Positions 5,842 through 11,528 of a stretch of DNA of 11,528 bases are shown here, one piece after another. Each line of letters starts with the position of its first letter. The first letter of the stretch is position 1. Made by a program: the position numbers and the translations under genes. Below the pieces are notes generated by a model that searched no databases, was not told the origin of the DNA, and saw only the letters and a list, made by a program, of their open reading frames with translations. This stretch comes from Akkermansiaceae bacterium UBA985. Lineage in GTDB: Bacteria; Verrucomicrobiota; Verrucomicrobiia; Verrucomicrobiales; Akkermansiaceae. Location: assembly GCA_002292185.1 (NCBI GenBank), contig DBBL01000162.1, positions 20,346 to 31,873 on the forward strand. The letters run 5' to 3'.

Positions 5842-6960
5842 GTGATCGAGACGAACCAAAGCACGCAACCAAAGCCATCATCGCTCCTGGGTTATTCCCT
5901 CGCTGATTTGGAAACCATCTATGCTGAGATGGGAGAAAAGCCTTATCGCGTTAAGCAGACCATGGAGTGGATCTACCAGCAGCGCATCAGCGACATCGAG
6001 GAGATGAGCAACCTGCCAGCCAACCTGCGCAAACATCTTTCCGATGCCTACTACCTCAATGACCTACAGCACATTGAAACCAAAGGAGCTGCAGACACAA
6101 CGCGTAAGTTCCTATTCCGTCTCCACGACGGTCGCTACGTTGAGACTGTCTTCATCCCTGCTTCTGTTGGACTCAAGGGCAAACAATCAACACGTAAAAC
6201 GATCTGCGTTTCCTCCCAAGTTGGCTGCGCATACGGTTGTAAGTTTTGCGCCTCGGGACTTGCCGGATTTACGCGTAACCTAACAGCTGCTGAAATTATT
6301 GGTCAAATGCTCTCGGTAGAAAAAATCGCAGAGCAACCCATCAACAACATCGTCTTCATGGGAATGGGTGAGCCACTCGCCAACCTCACCAACCTCACCA
6401 AAGCGCTCGAAGTTATCACAGGGCATTGGGGCTTCAATATAGGAGCCAGAAGCGTCACCGTATCCACCTCAGGCCTCGCTCCTCAAATCCGTAAACTCGC
6501 TGAATTTCCAGCGCCTATACGCCTCGCCATTTCACTGCACGGGGCCACAGATGAAGTTCGTGATTTGATCATGCCGATCAATAAAAAATACCCGATCAAG
6601 GAATTATTTGATGCCCTTCACTACTGGCGCACCCACAAGAAACAAAAAATATCCCTTGAGTATATCCTCATTGAAGGAGTCAACGACGATCTCGATCAGG
6701 CAGCGATACTTGCTAAAAGAGCGAAGGGTTTGAACGCCAAGGTCAACCTCATCCCCTACAACACCGTTGAGGGTCTCAACTGGAAAAGACCGAGCGAAAG
6801 CCACTGCATGGCCTTCCGTGATATCGTAGCAGCCGCAGGTATCAATACTACCTTACGGCTTGAAAAAGGAGGTGATATCAACGCCGCTTGTGGTCAATTG
6901 AGGTTGAAAAAGGAAACTTCGGAGGGAATTATCAAAGCCCCCGTAAAAATCACCTCATAA
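5842..6960 (+). CDS. rlmN: Dual-specificity 23S rRNA A2503 / tRNA A37 methyltransferase
   Basis: RlmN is a radical-SAM enzyme that puts a methyl group on C2 of A2503 in 23S rRNA and A37 of some tRNAs, tuning translation accuracy. The 372-aa product is full length. The radical-SAM cluster cysteines are C129, C133 and C136 (CAYGCKFC). C350 in the INAACGQLR segment is the methyl-carrying cysteine of the mechanism, and C122 in CVSSQVGC sits seven residues before the cluster. GFTRNLTAAEIIGQM and VFMGMGEPLAN are family signatures. The N-terminal RNA-binding domain covers about residues 15-95 (YRVKQTMEWIYQQ). Translation probably begins at GTG 5842; the first ATG downstream would cut into the conserved N-terminal region. 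No Shine-Dalgarno is present, which fits either coupling to the small upstream ORF or non-SD initiation. It diverges from cysK. Confidence 0.96.
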   Translation: MIETNQSTQPKPSSLLGYSLADLETIYAEMGEKPYRVKQTMEWIYQQRISDIEEMSNLPANLRKHLSDAYYLNDLQHIETKGAADTTRKFLFRLHDGRYVETVFIPASVGLKGKQSTRKTICVSSQVGCAYGCKFCASGLAGFTRNLTAAEIIGQMLSVEKIAEQPINNIVFMGMGEPLANLTNLTKALEVITGHWGFNIGARSVTVSTSGLAPQIRKLAEFPAPIRLAISLHGATDEVRDLIMPINKKYPIKELFDALHYWRTHKKQKISLEYILIEGVNDDLDQAAILAKRAKGLNAKVNLIPYNTVEGLNWKRPSESHCMAFRDIVAAAGINTTLRLEKGGDINAACGQLRLKKETSEGIIKAPVKITS

Positions 6961-6986
6961 AAAACTCACAGAGTTATTCACAATAG

Positions 6987-7007
6987 GCACACTAACAGCC
7001 TGTTTTT
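6987..7007 (+). terminator. Weak T-run terminator candidate after rlmN
   Basis: A short stem (AACA / TGTT with a GCC loop) is followed directly by seven T residues, about 30 bp after the rlmN stop. Position and T-run suit an intrinsic terminator, but the 4-bp stem is too weak for confidence. Confidence 0.3.
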
Positions 7008-7042
7008 TTGGGAGTTTGTAATACCTTCTCCATAAGTTGATC

Positions 7043-7059
7043 AGTATTTAAAAAATACT
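7043..7059. repeat. AT-rich perfect inverted repeat in the nrdR upstream region
   Basis: AGTATTT-AAA-AAATACT is a 7-bp perfect inverted repeat with a 3-nt centre, 114 bp before nrdR. It may be an operator or part of transcription termination after rlmN; no long T-run follows. The rest of the 212-bp gap 6961-7172 holds the weak terminator, one DnaA-box-like 9-mer and the NrdR-box-like pair. Confidence 0.35.
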
Positions 7060-7086
7060 TTACCGATTCATTGAAAGTCATCGGCA

Positions 7087-7134
7087 ACACTGAATATTGT
7101 ATGATTTTCTCTTTGATACCACTACATATATCAC
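7087..7134 (+). promoter_or_regulatory. Candidate pair of NrdR boxes upstream of nrdR
   Basis: The 16-mer ACACTGAATATTGTAT at 7087-7102 matches 13 of 16 positions of the remembered NrdR-box consensus acaCwAtATaTwGtgt. A weaker second copy, centred on CTACATATAT at about 7119-7134, matches about 10 of 16. The offset is 32 bp, about three helical turns, the phasing usual for NrdR box pairs. NrdR boxes normally stand before ribonucleotide reductase genes; here they would imply autoregulation of nrdR. The second copy is weak in its right half, and the region is AT-rich, so chance is possible. Confidence 0.35.
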
Positions 7135-7172
7135 CCTAGTCTGTCGCATCAGTCCAGAGGGCTGCTCCAGCT

Positions 7173-7664
7173 ATGCGTTGTATTCAGTGCGGATCACTAA
7201 AAGATAAAGTCATCGACTCCCGAATGTCGAAGGATGGCACAACCACGCGACGACGTAGAGTCTGCCTAGCGTGTGACTATCGTTACACCACCTACGAACA
7301 GATTGAGCGCACCGAGCTCCAGGTCGTTAAACGAGATGGCACTCGTGAATCTCTCAACCGAGAAAAAATATTCAGAGGTCTTGTTAAAGCCTGTGAGAAA
7401 CGGCCCGTTCCCATGGATCGTCTGGATCGTGCCGTAGAAGAAATTCTCACTGAACTTCACAAAGATCACCTTTCTGAAGTTCCCTCTAGCAGTATTGGCC
7501 CCCGCGTCATGGCAAAATTACACGATATCGATCCCGTAGCCTACGTGCGCTACGTATCCGTTTATCGTCAGTTTGAAGACGTCGGTGAGTTCATTAGAGA
7601 AATTCAAGCCCTTGAACGCCGCTCATCACGAGATCCCTATCAGCGGAAACTCTTCAAGGAATAA
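7173..7664 (+). CDS. nrdR: Transcriptional repressor NrdR
   Basis: NrdR represses ribonucleotide reductase operons, sensing ATP/dATP through an ATP-cone. The 163-aa product has both domains. The zinc ribbon occupies residues 1-44 with C3xxC6 and C31xxC34, and the arginine-rich DNA-binding stretch TTRRRR at 24-29. The ATP-cone spans about 49-139, starting VVKRDGTRESLNREKIFRGL and ending in VAYVRYVSVYRQF. The start at 7173 is fixed because the zinc ribbon begins at M1 (MRCIQCG). GAGGG lies 11 nt before the ATG, too far for a standard ribosome-binding site. No ribonucleotide reductase gene is in the window, so its targets lie elsewhere. The upstream region carries two candidate NrdR boxes, suggesting self-control. 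It heads a rightward run of seven genes. Confidence 0.97.
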   Translation: MRCIQCGSLKDKVIDSRMSKDGTTTRRRRVCLACDYRYTTYEQIERTELQVVKRDGTRESLNREKIFRGLVKACEKRPVPMDRLDRAVEEILTELHKDHLSEVPSSSIGPRVMAKLHDIDPVAYVRYVSVYRQFEDVGEFIREIQALERRSSRDPYQRKLFKE

Positions 7665-7739
7665 TATCAGTCCCCTTCCCCTCACTGCGCAAAACCTCAA
7701 TGCAACTATGCATTCACCTAACCCATACTCCCATCACTC

Positions 7740-8306
7740 ATGATATGCCTCGTCGGTAATCGTCCTGTGTTGCAGGTTGGCCGTCACCAAGTGACCGGCT
7801 ATGATACCGAGTGGCTGCGTGAGACCATTATGCGCGGAGCTGCCGCTGCAGAGAGGGAAGATTTTCCATTCATCGATGACCTCATGGAAGGCATCATCCA
7901 TTATCTGGAAAACAAATGCTCCCTGCGAGTTCTCACCATTGAAGAGCTGCACTCACGGGTGCGGAGAATGCTCGAGCGCATCGGTTGTGACGCCATTGCC
8001 AGAACCCTTCCCCTGATCTCTCCTCCAGTGACTTTATCACTGACGCGCGCCGCTAAAGAAGCTGGCAACGGCTTCGAACTCGCGTTCTTTAACAAAATAC
8101 ATGACGAAATTGAAGACCTCCGTATTCATGGCGTGGAAGAACTCCATTTCACTGGCACAAGAGATTGTGTGAGAGTTCTCCGTGGCGTCGAACGTTGGAC
8201 CAGCCCTTGTGAGCTACTGCACGGTGAGATCCTCGACTTCCTCAAAACACACGGTCACTCCACACTTCCCAACCAACGAGAAATCAGGCTCAACTTAACG
8301 CAATAA
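7740..8306 (+). CDS. Hypothetical protein with an ATP-cone-like N-terminal region
   Basis: I do not recognise a named family for this 188-aa protein. Residues about 17-90 resemble the helical pattern of an ATP-cone: an RETIMRGA helix, an acidic FPFIDDLMEGI helix, then LTIEELHSRVRRMLERIG and AIARTL. This echoes the order in NrdR, but the usual VxKRDG start is replaced by VGRHQVTGYDT, and there is no zinc ribbon. Residues about 100-188 form a second alpha/beta region ending in a His-rich, polar tail (LKTHGHSTLPNQ). No signal peptide or membrane segment is visible, so it should be cytosolic. The gene starts 75 bp after nrdR and its TAA directly abuts the hinT ATG, so co-transcription with hinT is very likely. 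Nucleotide binding is inferred from layout only and needs profile comparison. That it is a gene is well supported by length and abutting neighbours. Confidence 0.8.
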   Translation: MICLVGNRPVLQVGRHQVTGYDTEWLRETIMRGAAAAEREDFPFIDDLMEGIIHYLENKCSLRVLTIEELHSRVRRMLERIGCDAIARTLPLISPPVTLSLTRAAKEAGNGFELAFFNKIHDEIEDLRIHGVEELHFTGTRDCVRVLRGVERWTSPCELLHGEILDFLKTHGHSTLPNQREIRLNLTQ

Positions 8307-8660
8307 ATGAGCAAGCCAGACAAAACCCTCTTCGAAAAAATAGCAGACCGTGAAATCCCAGCCGACATTGTCTACGAGGACGATCTCTGCCTCTGCTTTC
8401 GAGACATTAGCCCTCAGGCACCCGTGCACTTGCTGATCGTACCCCGCAAGCCCATCACACGCATTTCGGAAACTGATACCGAGGACACCCACATCCTTGG
8501 CCACCTGCTTTTAACGGCCAATAAAGTATCCAAGCAGGAAGGCTTTGCAGAGTCCGGCTTCCGAACAGTCATCAACAACGGCACCGATGGCGGAGAAGCA
8601 GTCCCCCATCTCCATCTTCATATTCTAGCTGGCCGTAAATTGACCTGGCCGCCAGGCTAA
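8307..8660 (+). CDS. HIT-family purine nucleoside phosphoramidase (HinT-like)
   Basis: Histidine-triad proteins of the HinT branch hydrolyse AMP-linked phosphoramidates such as adenosine 5'-monophosphoramidate and can remove adenylate from lysyl-AMP. The 117-aa product matches the usual HinT size. The opening TLFEKIADREIPADIVYEDD and CFRDISPQAPVHLLIVPRKPI are strong HinT signatures. The triad HLHLHIL holds H101, H103 and H105; H103 is the expected nucleophile. The ending GRKLTWPPG is also typical, so the protein is complete. ATG 8307 directly follows the TAA of the upstream gene, indicating one operon and probably translational coupling. No Shine-Dalgarno is visible. A hairpin begins 2 nt after its stop codon. 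Its cellular role in this organism cannot be read from the sequence. Confidence 0.95.
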   Translation: MSKPDKTLFEKIADREIPADIVYEDDLCLCFRDISPQAPVHLLIVPRKPITRISETDTEDTHILGHLLLTANKVSKQEGFAESGFRTVINNGTDGGEAVPHLHLHILAGRKLTWPPG

Positions 8661-8661
8661 G

Positions 8662-8678
8662 CCGCTGCCAAGCAGCGG
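8662..8678 (+). terminator. GC-rich hairpin immediately after hinT
   Basis: CCGCTGC-CAA-GCAGCGG is a perfect 7-bp GC-rich stem with a 3-nt loop, starting one base after the hinT TAA. It is followed by AATT, not a T-run. It could be a partial or Rho-assisted terminator, or a 3'-stabilising element ahead of the xth leader. Confidence 0.45.
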
Positions 8679-8682
8679 AATT

Positions 8683-8710
8683 GTGAATGATGAATAGTGA
8701 ATGGTGAATT
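8683..8710 (+). repeat. Heptamer tandem repeat array, four units
   Basis: Four consecutive 7-bp units, GTGAATG, ATGAATA, GTGAATG and GTGAATT, lie between hinT and xth. The unit resembles the short heptamer tandem repeats scattered in intergenic DNA of some bacteria such as cyanobacteria. Function unknown. Confidence 0.7.
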
Positions 8711-8721
8711 AACTTCCCAGC

Positions 8722-8763
8722 CTTCCATCTTCTAAACTCCATATTCTATCCTCCATCTTCTAT
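8722..8763 (-). repeat. Tandem 14-bp (2 x 7) repeat array ending in the xth start codon
   Basis: Three 14-bp units lie at 8722-8735, 8736-8749 and 8750-8763: CTTCCATCTTCTAA, ACTCCATATTCTAT and CCTCCATCTTCTAT. Each splits into two heptamers. Read on the minus strand the heptamers are ATGGARK and WTAGAAK forms, related to the ATRGTGA units of the array at 8683-8710, so the two arrays are of opposite sense around an 11-bp centre. The last unit runs into the AT of the xth ATG. Confidence 0.65.
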
Positions 8764-9520
8764 GCTCATCATATCCTGGAATGTTAACGGCGTCCGTGCC
8801 GTTATCAAAAAAAACTTCGCTGAATTTGTTAGCGAGCATCAACCAGACATACTCTGTCTCCAAGAAACCAAAGCACGTGCCGAGCAAGTTGACCTCCCCC
8901 TGGAGCTTGCTGACTACCGAAGCTATTGGAACTCGGCTGAGAAACCTGGCTACTCAGGCACCGCCATTTTCTCCAAGCATGAGCCGCTAAAGATAAGCTA
9001 CGGCATCGGCATCGAGCAGCACGACTCCGAAGGGCGCGTAATCACAGCTGAGTTTGACGATTTTCATCTCGTCACCGTCTACACCCCCAACTCTCAAAAC
9101 GAGCTGCGCAGACTCTCCTATCGCCAACAATGGGATGCTGACTTCCTTCATTACTGTAAAGATCTCGAGCTCAGCAAACCGGTCATCTTTTGTGGTGACC
9201 TCAATGTCGCCCATCAGGAGATCGACCTAGCACGCCCCAAGCAAAACCGAAACAGCGCAGGCTTTTCCGATGAGGAGCGTGCCAATTTCGATAACATGAC
9301 AGCCGAGGGATTTGTAGACACCTTCCGTCATTTCTACCCAGACAAGACAGATGCTTACTCCTGGTGGAGCTATCGTGCAGGAGCCAGGGGTAAAAACATC
9401 GGCTGGCGCCTAGATTACTTCTGCGTTTCCAACTCATTGGTGGAGCGTGTTAAAGGAGCTGAAATCCTCTCAGACGTACTCGGCTCAGACCACTGCCCCG
9501 TGACACTTGAAATATCCTAA
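8762..9520 (+). CDS. xth: Exodeoxyribonuclease III / class II AP endonuclease
   Basis: This Mg-dependent enzyme cleaves DNA 5' to abasic sites and removes 3' blocks in base excision repair. At 252 aa it has the length of the ExoA/Xth family. Active-site residues are visible in order: N7 in [10 protein letters not shown]35 in LQETKA, D146 and N148 in GDLNVAH, and D243-H244 in the final [18 protein letters not shown] and [20 protein letters not shown] are also family motifs. The ATG at 8762 gives the standard start ([10 protein letters not shown]). There is no Shine-Dalgarno; instead the 42 bp before it are three pyrimidine-rich 14-bp repeats. The repeat-filled 101-bp gap after hinT suggests it may begin its own transcript. 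The next gene starts 21 bp downstream. Confidence 0.96.
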   Translation: MLIISWNVNGVRAVIKKNFAEFVSEHQPDILCLQETKARAEQVDLPLELADYRSYWNSAEKPGYSGTAIFSKHEPLKISYGIGIEQHDSEGRVITAEFDDFHLVTVYTPNSQNELRRLSYRQQWDADFLHYCKDLELSKPVIFCGDLNVAHQEIDLARPKQNRNSAGFSDEERANFDNMTAEGFVDTFRHFYPDKTDAYSWWSYRAGARGKNIGWRLDYFCVSNSLVERVKGAEILSDVLGSDHCPVTLEIS

Positions 9521-9541
9521 CAACGGATTCATAATATCTAA

Positions 9542-10072
9542 GTGCTCACAAAATTCCATTCATACGAAACAGGTAAAGCCTTCACCGAATGCTGTGATTG
9601 CGGCTGTAACCTTCATGATGTCGACATCTACATCATCAACCAATCCTTCGCAGGCAATGAGTGCATCTTTGAATGCGCCATGTGTCTTCAGTGCCGCGAA
9701 AGAATGAACGAGCAACTCTCCGAGAATTCACGTGTTGCGATGTTCGACTTCATGCATGACCATGCTGACATGGAGTCCCGCCAAGAAAGACTCTCAAACA
9801 ACTCTGAGACTGAAGCCTACATCGAAAGCTGCATCACCTGCGACAAACTTCGATCTGAAGCAAAAACATTCACCCTCGGTGCCATGTTCAGTGGCGACCA
9901 ACTCATCAAAGGTCCCTTCCCACTCATCATCTGTGACGACTGCGAAGCTAAAATAGCTGCAAGCATCTCAGACGAAACTCGAAAATTCTGGGATGACTAC
10001 ATCGCCGAGCATTTTCCTGGACCGCCCTCGGAAATTGACCTGCCCAACAAAACCAAACCCATCCTCATCTGA
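9542..10072 (+). CDS. Hypothetical protein with two CxxC-pair (zinc-ribbon-like) repeats
   Basis: I do not recognise a named family. The 176-aa product has 12 cysteines, eight of which form two similar zinc-ribbon-like units: C17xxC20 with C48xxC51, and C97xxC100 with C131xxC134, each pair about 27-30 residues apart. Extra cysteines (C18, C22, C41, C45) enrich the first unit. The linker (about 55-95) is hydrophilic and likely helical. Both units are followed by a helix-like stretch (RERMNEQLSE and EAKIAASISDE), supporting internal duplication. The C-terminus is Pro/acidic. No signal peptide or membrane segment is visible, so it is probably a cytosolic metal-binding protein. The start is GTG at 9542, without Shine-Dalgarno. 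It begins 21 bp after xth and ends 20 bp before prmC, so it belongs to the same transcript. It occupies the place that prfA often takes before prmC. Confidence 0.78.
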   Translation: MLTKFHSYETGKAFTECCDCGCNLHDVDIYIINQSFAGNECIFECAMCLQCRERMNEQLSENSRVAMFDFMHDHADMESRQERLSNNSETEAYIESCITCDKLRSEAKTFTLGAMFSGDQLIKGPFPLIICDDCEAKIAASISDETRKFWDDYIAEHFPGPPSEIDLPNKTKPILI

Positions 10073-10092
10073 GGCCCCCAGCATCAACACCA

Positions 10093-11043
10093 ATGACCTC
10101 AGTCCTCGACATCATCGAAAAAGGAACCACTTACCTAGAAAGTAAGGGCATTGATGAAGCACGCCGTAATATGCAGCTCCTCGTCACCCATCAGCTAGGT
10201 TGCTCCAAAGTCGAACTCTACATGCAGTTTGACCGTCTCATGGCCGAGGATGAATTGACCCCCTTAAGAGAAAAGCTCAAACGGCGTGGCAGCGGCGAAC
10301 CGCTACAGCACATCCTTGGCAGTGTGGAATTTTACCGCCGTGATTTCAAAACCGACGCACGCGCACTGATACCAAGACCCGAGACCGAAGAGCTAGCATC
10401 CATCATTCTCAACCTCGATTTACCTCCGAGCTTGATCCTGCTCGACATGGGGACGGGTAGCGGCGTGCTTGGACTGACGCTCGCAGCAGAGCTTGGTGGC
10501 AAATGCCACTGCGCCACCCTCGCTGACGTATCCCATGATGCACTCGTCTTGGCTGAGGAAAACAAGAACCTGCTTGGACTTGGTCGGATCGAACTGCTCT
10601 GGTCAGATCTTTTCTCAAAACTCGAAGATCGTAAATTCCACCTTATTGTAGCCAACTTACCCTACATCTCTGATACAGATGAGCAGACGCTATCGAGCGA
10701 AGTTCAGCGAGACCCGCCACTAGCCCTCTATGGCGGAAAAGATGGACTGGACATCTTACGCGAATTCATTAAGCAAGCCCCCCTCCATCTGCACCCAGGT
10801 GGCATGATTGCCTTAGAAATTGGATATGACCAAGCAGAGGCCGTCGAAACCATGCTTGGCGACAACGAATTTATTGATATTAAAACACATAATGATCTCA
10901 GTGGAGTAGCCAGATTCCCCATCGCCAAGCTACCCGGGTCCCCTCCTCCCACAGACCAAGCGGAAGATTCGGAAGAGTCGAAAGATTCAGAAGAGTTACC
11001 AACAGACACTAATCAACAATCTCATAGCGCGGATTACTCATAA
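10093..11043 (+). CDS. prmC: Release factor glutamine methyltransferase (PrmC/HemK), NLPY variant with acidic tail
   Basis: PrmC methylates the glutamine of the GGQ motif in release factors RF1 and RF2 using SAM, improving termination. The helical N-terminal domain covers about residues 1-85. The Rossmann methyltransferase domain follows, with the SAM motif DMGTGSG at 118-124. The catalytic segment reads N188-L189-P190-Y191 instead of the usual NPPY. LYGGKDGLDILREFI and IALEIGYDQ are PrmC landmarks. The body ends near residue 280. A further tail of about 35 residues, rich in Asp, Glu, Ser and Pro, contains a duplicated EDSEES/KDSEEL unit and takes the protein to 316 aa (E. coli 277). The gene is 20 bp after the CxxC protein and 12 bp before murA. 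No prfA is adjacent. Confidence 0.93.
   Translation: MTSVLDIIEKGTTYLESKGIDEARRNMQLLVTHQLGCSKVELYMQFDRLMAEDELTPLREKLKRRGSGEPLQHILGSVEFYRRDFKTDARALIPRPETEELASIILNLDLPPSLILLDMGTGSGVLGLTLAAELGGKCHCATLADVSHDALVLAEENKNLLGLGRIELLWSDLFSKLEDRKFHLIVANLPYISDTDEQTLSSEVQRDPPLALYGGKDGLDILREFIKQAPLHLHPGGMIALEIGYDQAEAVETMLGDNEFIDIKTHNDLSGVARFPIAKLPGSPPPTDQAEDSEESKDSEELPTDTNQQSHSADYS
10963..10998 (+). repeat. 18-bp direct repeat within the prmC tail
   Basis: Two in-frame 18-bp units, GAAGATTCGGAAGAGTCG and AAAGATTCAGAAGAGTTA, encode EDSEES and KDSEEL. One difference (TCG/TCA) is synonymous. The units are adjacent and enlarge the acidic C-terminal tail. Confidence 0.7.
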
Positions 11044-11055
11044 CCCAACGCCCAC

Positions 11056-11528
11056 ATGGACAAACTTCTCGTACACGGCGGATCTACCCTCAAGGGCTCC
11101 GTACACATATCAGGCTCAAAAAACGCATCCCTCCCCATTCTCGCAGCCACCTTGCTCACTAAGCAGACCTGCATCATCCGTCGCGTCCCTGACGTCTCGG
11201 ACACCAACTACATGATCCAGATCCTGACAGCACTGGGTGCTGAGGTTGAGCGCTCAAGTGGTACTGTTCGCATCACGGCCGCAAACATCGATCATAATGC
11301 CCCCTACGAAATCGTTCGGAAAATGCGTGCATCCATCTGCGTCATGGGGCCATTGCTTGCCAGACTCCATAAAGCAAGCGTTTCACTACCTGGCGGCTGC
11401 GTCATCGGTGATCGCCCCGTCGACCTTCACCTGAAAGGCCTTGAGGGCATTGGTGCCGACATCAACATGGAAGGTGGTAACATGATTATGCAAGCTCCTG
11501 GCGGACTTCACGGAAAAGAAGTCGACCT
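11056..11528 (+). CDS. murA: UDP-N-acetylglucosamine 1-carboxyvinyltransferase (partial, 5' part)
   Basis: MurA transfers enolpyruvate from PEP to UDP-GlcNAc, the first committed step of peptidoglycan synthesis in the cytosol. From the ATG at 11056, 157 codons are present before the window ends. Residue numbering coincides with E. coli: K22 and N23 in SGSKNASLPIL, R91, the PEP-binding nucleophile C115 in LPGGCVIGDRP, and R120. Cys rather than Asp at 115 predicts fosfomycin sensitivity of the enzyme. The motif RPVDLHLKGLEGIGADI is intact, and the start is fixed by the MDKLLVHGG opening. No Shine-Dalgarno is seen. It lies 12 bp after prmC and is probably co-transcribed. Absence of the C-terminal part is due only to the window edge. 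Confidence 0.96.
   Translation, partial: MDKLLVHGGSTLKGSVHISGSKNASLPILAATLLTKQTCIIRRVPDVSDTNYMIQILTALGAEVERSSGTVRITAANIDHNAPYEIVRKMRASICVMGPLLARLHKASVSLPGGCVIGDRPVDLHLKGLEGIGADINMEGGNMIMQAPGGLHGKEVD

Larger units (their letters stand above)
5729..5845 (+). other. Possible small ORF overlapping the rlmN start
   Basis: A frame open after the TGA at 5726-5728 runs to TGA at 5843-5845 and overlaps the rlmN start by 4 bp (GTGA), an arrangement typical of translational coupling. Its C-terminal half reads like protein (PPDIEKIIRAIRQNHDKSTS, amphipathic helix-like). There is no ATG, GTG or TTG start in the frame; CTG at 5759 or ATA/ATC codons are the only options. It could be a real short peptide with a rare start, a decayed gene end, or chance. 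Confidence 0.25.

Noticed and set aside
6974..6982. DnaA-box-like 9-mer TTATTCACA
   Set aside because: Single copy with no cluster and no dnaA or origin genes nearby; expected by chance.
7063..7084. CCGAT...ATCGG inverted repeat before nrdR
   Set aside because: Only 5 bp with a 12-nt loop; too weak to call a structure or operator.

Overview
The window is a dense stretch of ordinary bacterial chromosome: 13 recognisable or hypothetical genes, plus a partial murA at the right edge, with short gaps and no rRNA, tRNA, insertion sequence or CRISPR array that I can see. Base composition is moderate and even, with no compositional island. Almost no gene has a Shine-Dalgarno motif at normal spacing, and proteins carry Gram-negative-like features (CysE with a C-terminal Ile, Cys115-type MurA). 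This, together with several lineage-specific hypothetical proteins, suggests a Verrucomicrobiota/PVC-type bacterium. That placement is an inference from general impression, not a database match.

Left part (1-2389): infA (IF-1) runs rightward and its 3' end overlaps the 3' end of leftward cysE by 8 bp. The reading frame of infA stays open to the window edge through Thr-Ser-Thr-Lys repeats, so the protein may be longer than normal IF-1. cysE diverges from an Rrf2-family regulator with only 7 bp between the start codons. The regulator is followed by a predicted exported papain-like (C39-like) cysteine peptidase.

Middle part (2390-6960): purU (formyl-THF deformylase) runs rightward, converging on the leftward pair cysK-proA. 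cysK diverges from rlmN across a 154-bp gap holding a perfect 14-bp palindrome, a TATAAT box and a possible small ORF that overlaps the rlmN GTG start.

Right part (6961-11528): seven genes run rightward: nrdR, a hypothetical protein with an ATP-cone-like look, hinT, xth/exoA, a twin CxxC-pair (zinc-ribbon-like) protein, prmC and murA (cut by the window end). The region in front of nrdR carries two appropriately spaced NrdR-box-like sequences. The hinT-xth gap holds a hairpin and two heptamer repeat arrays of opposite sense.

The most coherent biological theme is cysteine synthesis: serine acetyltransferase (CysE), O-acetylserine sulfhydrylase (CysK) and an Rrf2 regulator lacking the iron-sulfur cysteines sit within about 5 kb. 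This resembles the parts of the CymR-CysK-CysE circuit known from Firmicutes. The other genes are housekeeping: translation (IF-1, RlmN, PrmC), nucleotide and one-carbon metabolism (NrdR, PurU), DNA repair (Xth), proline synthesis (ProA) and cell wall synthesis (MurA).
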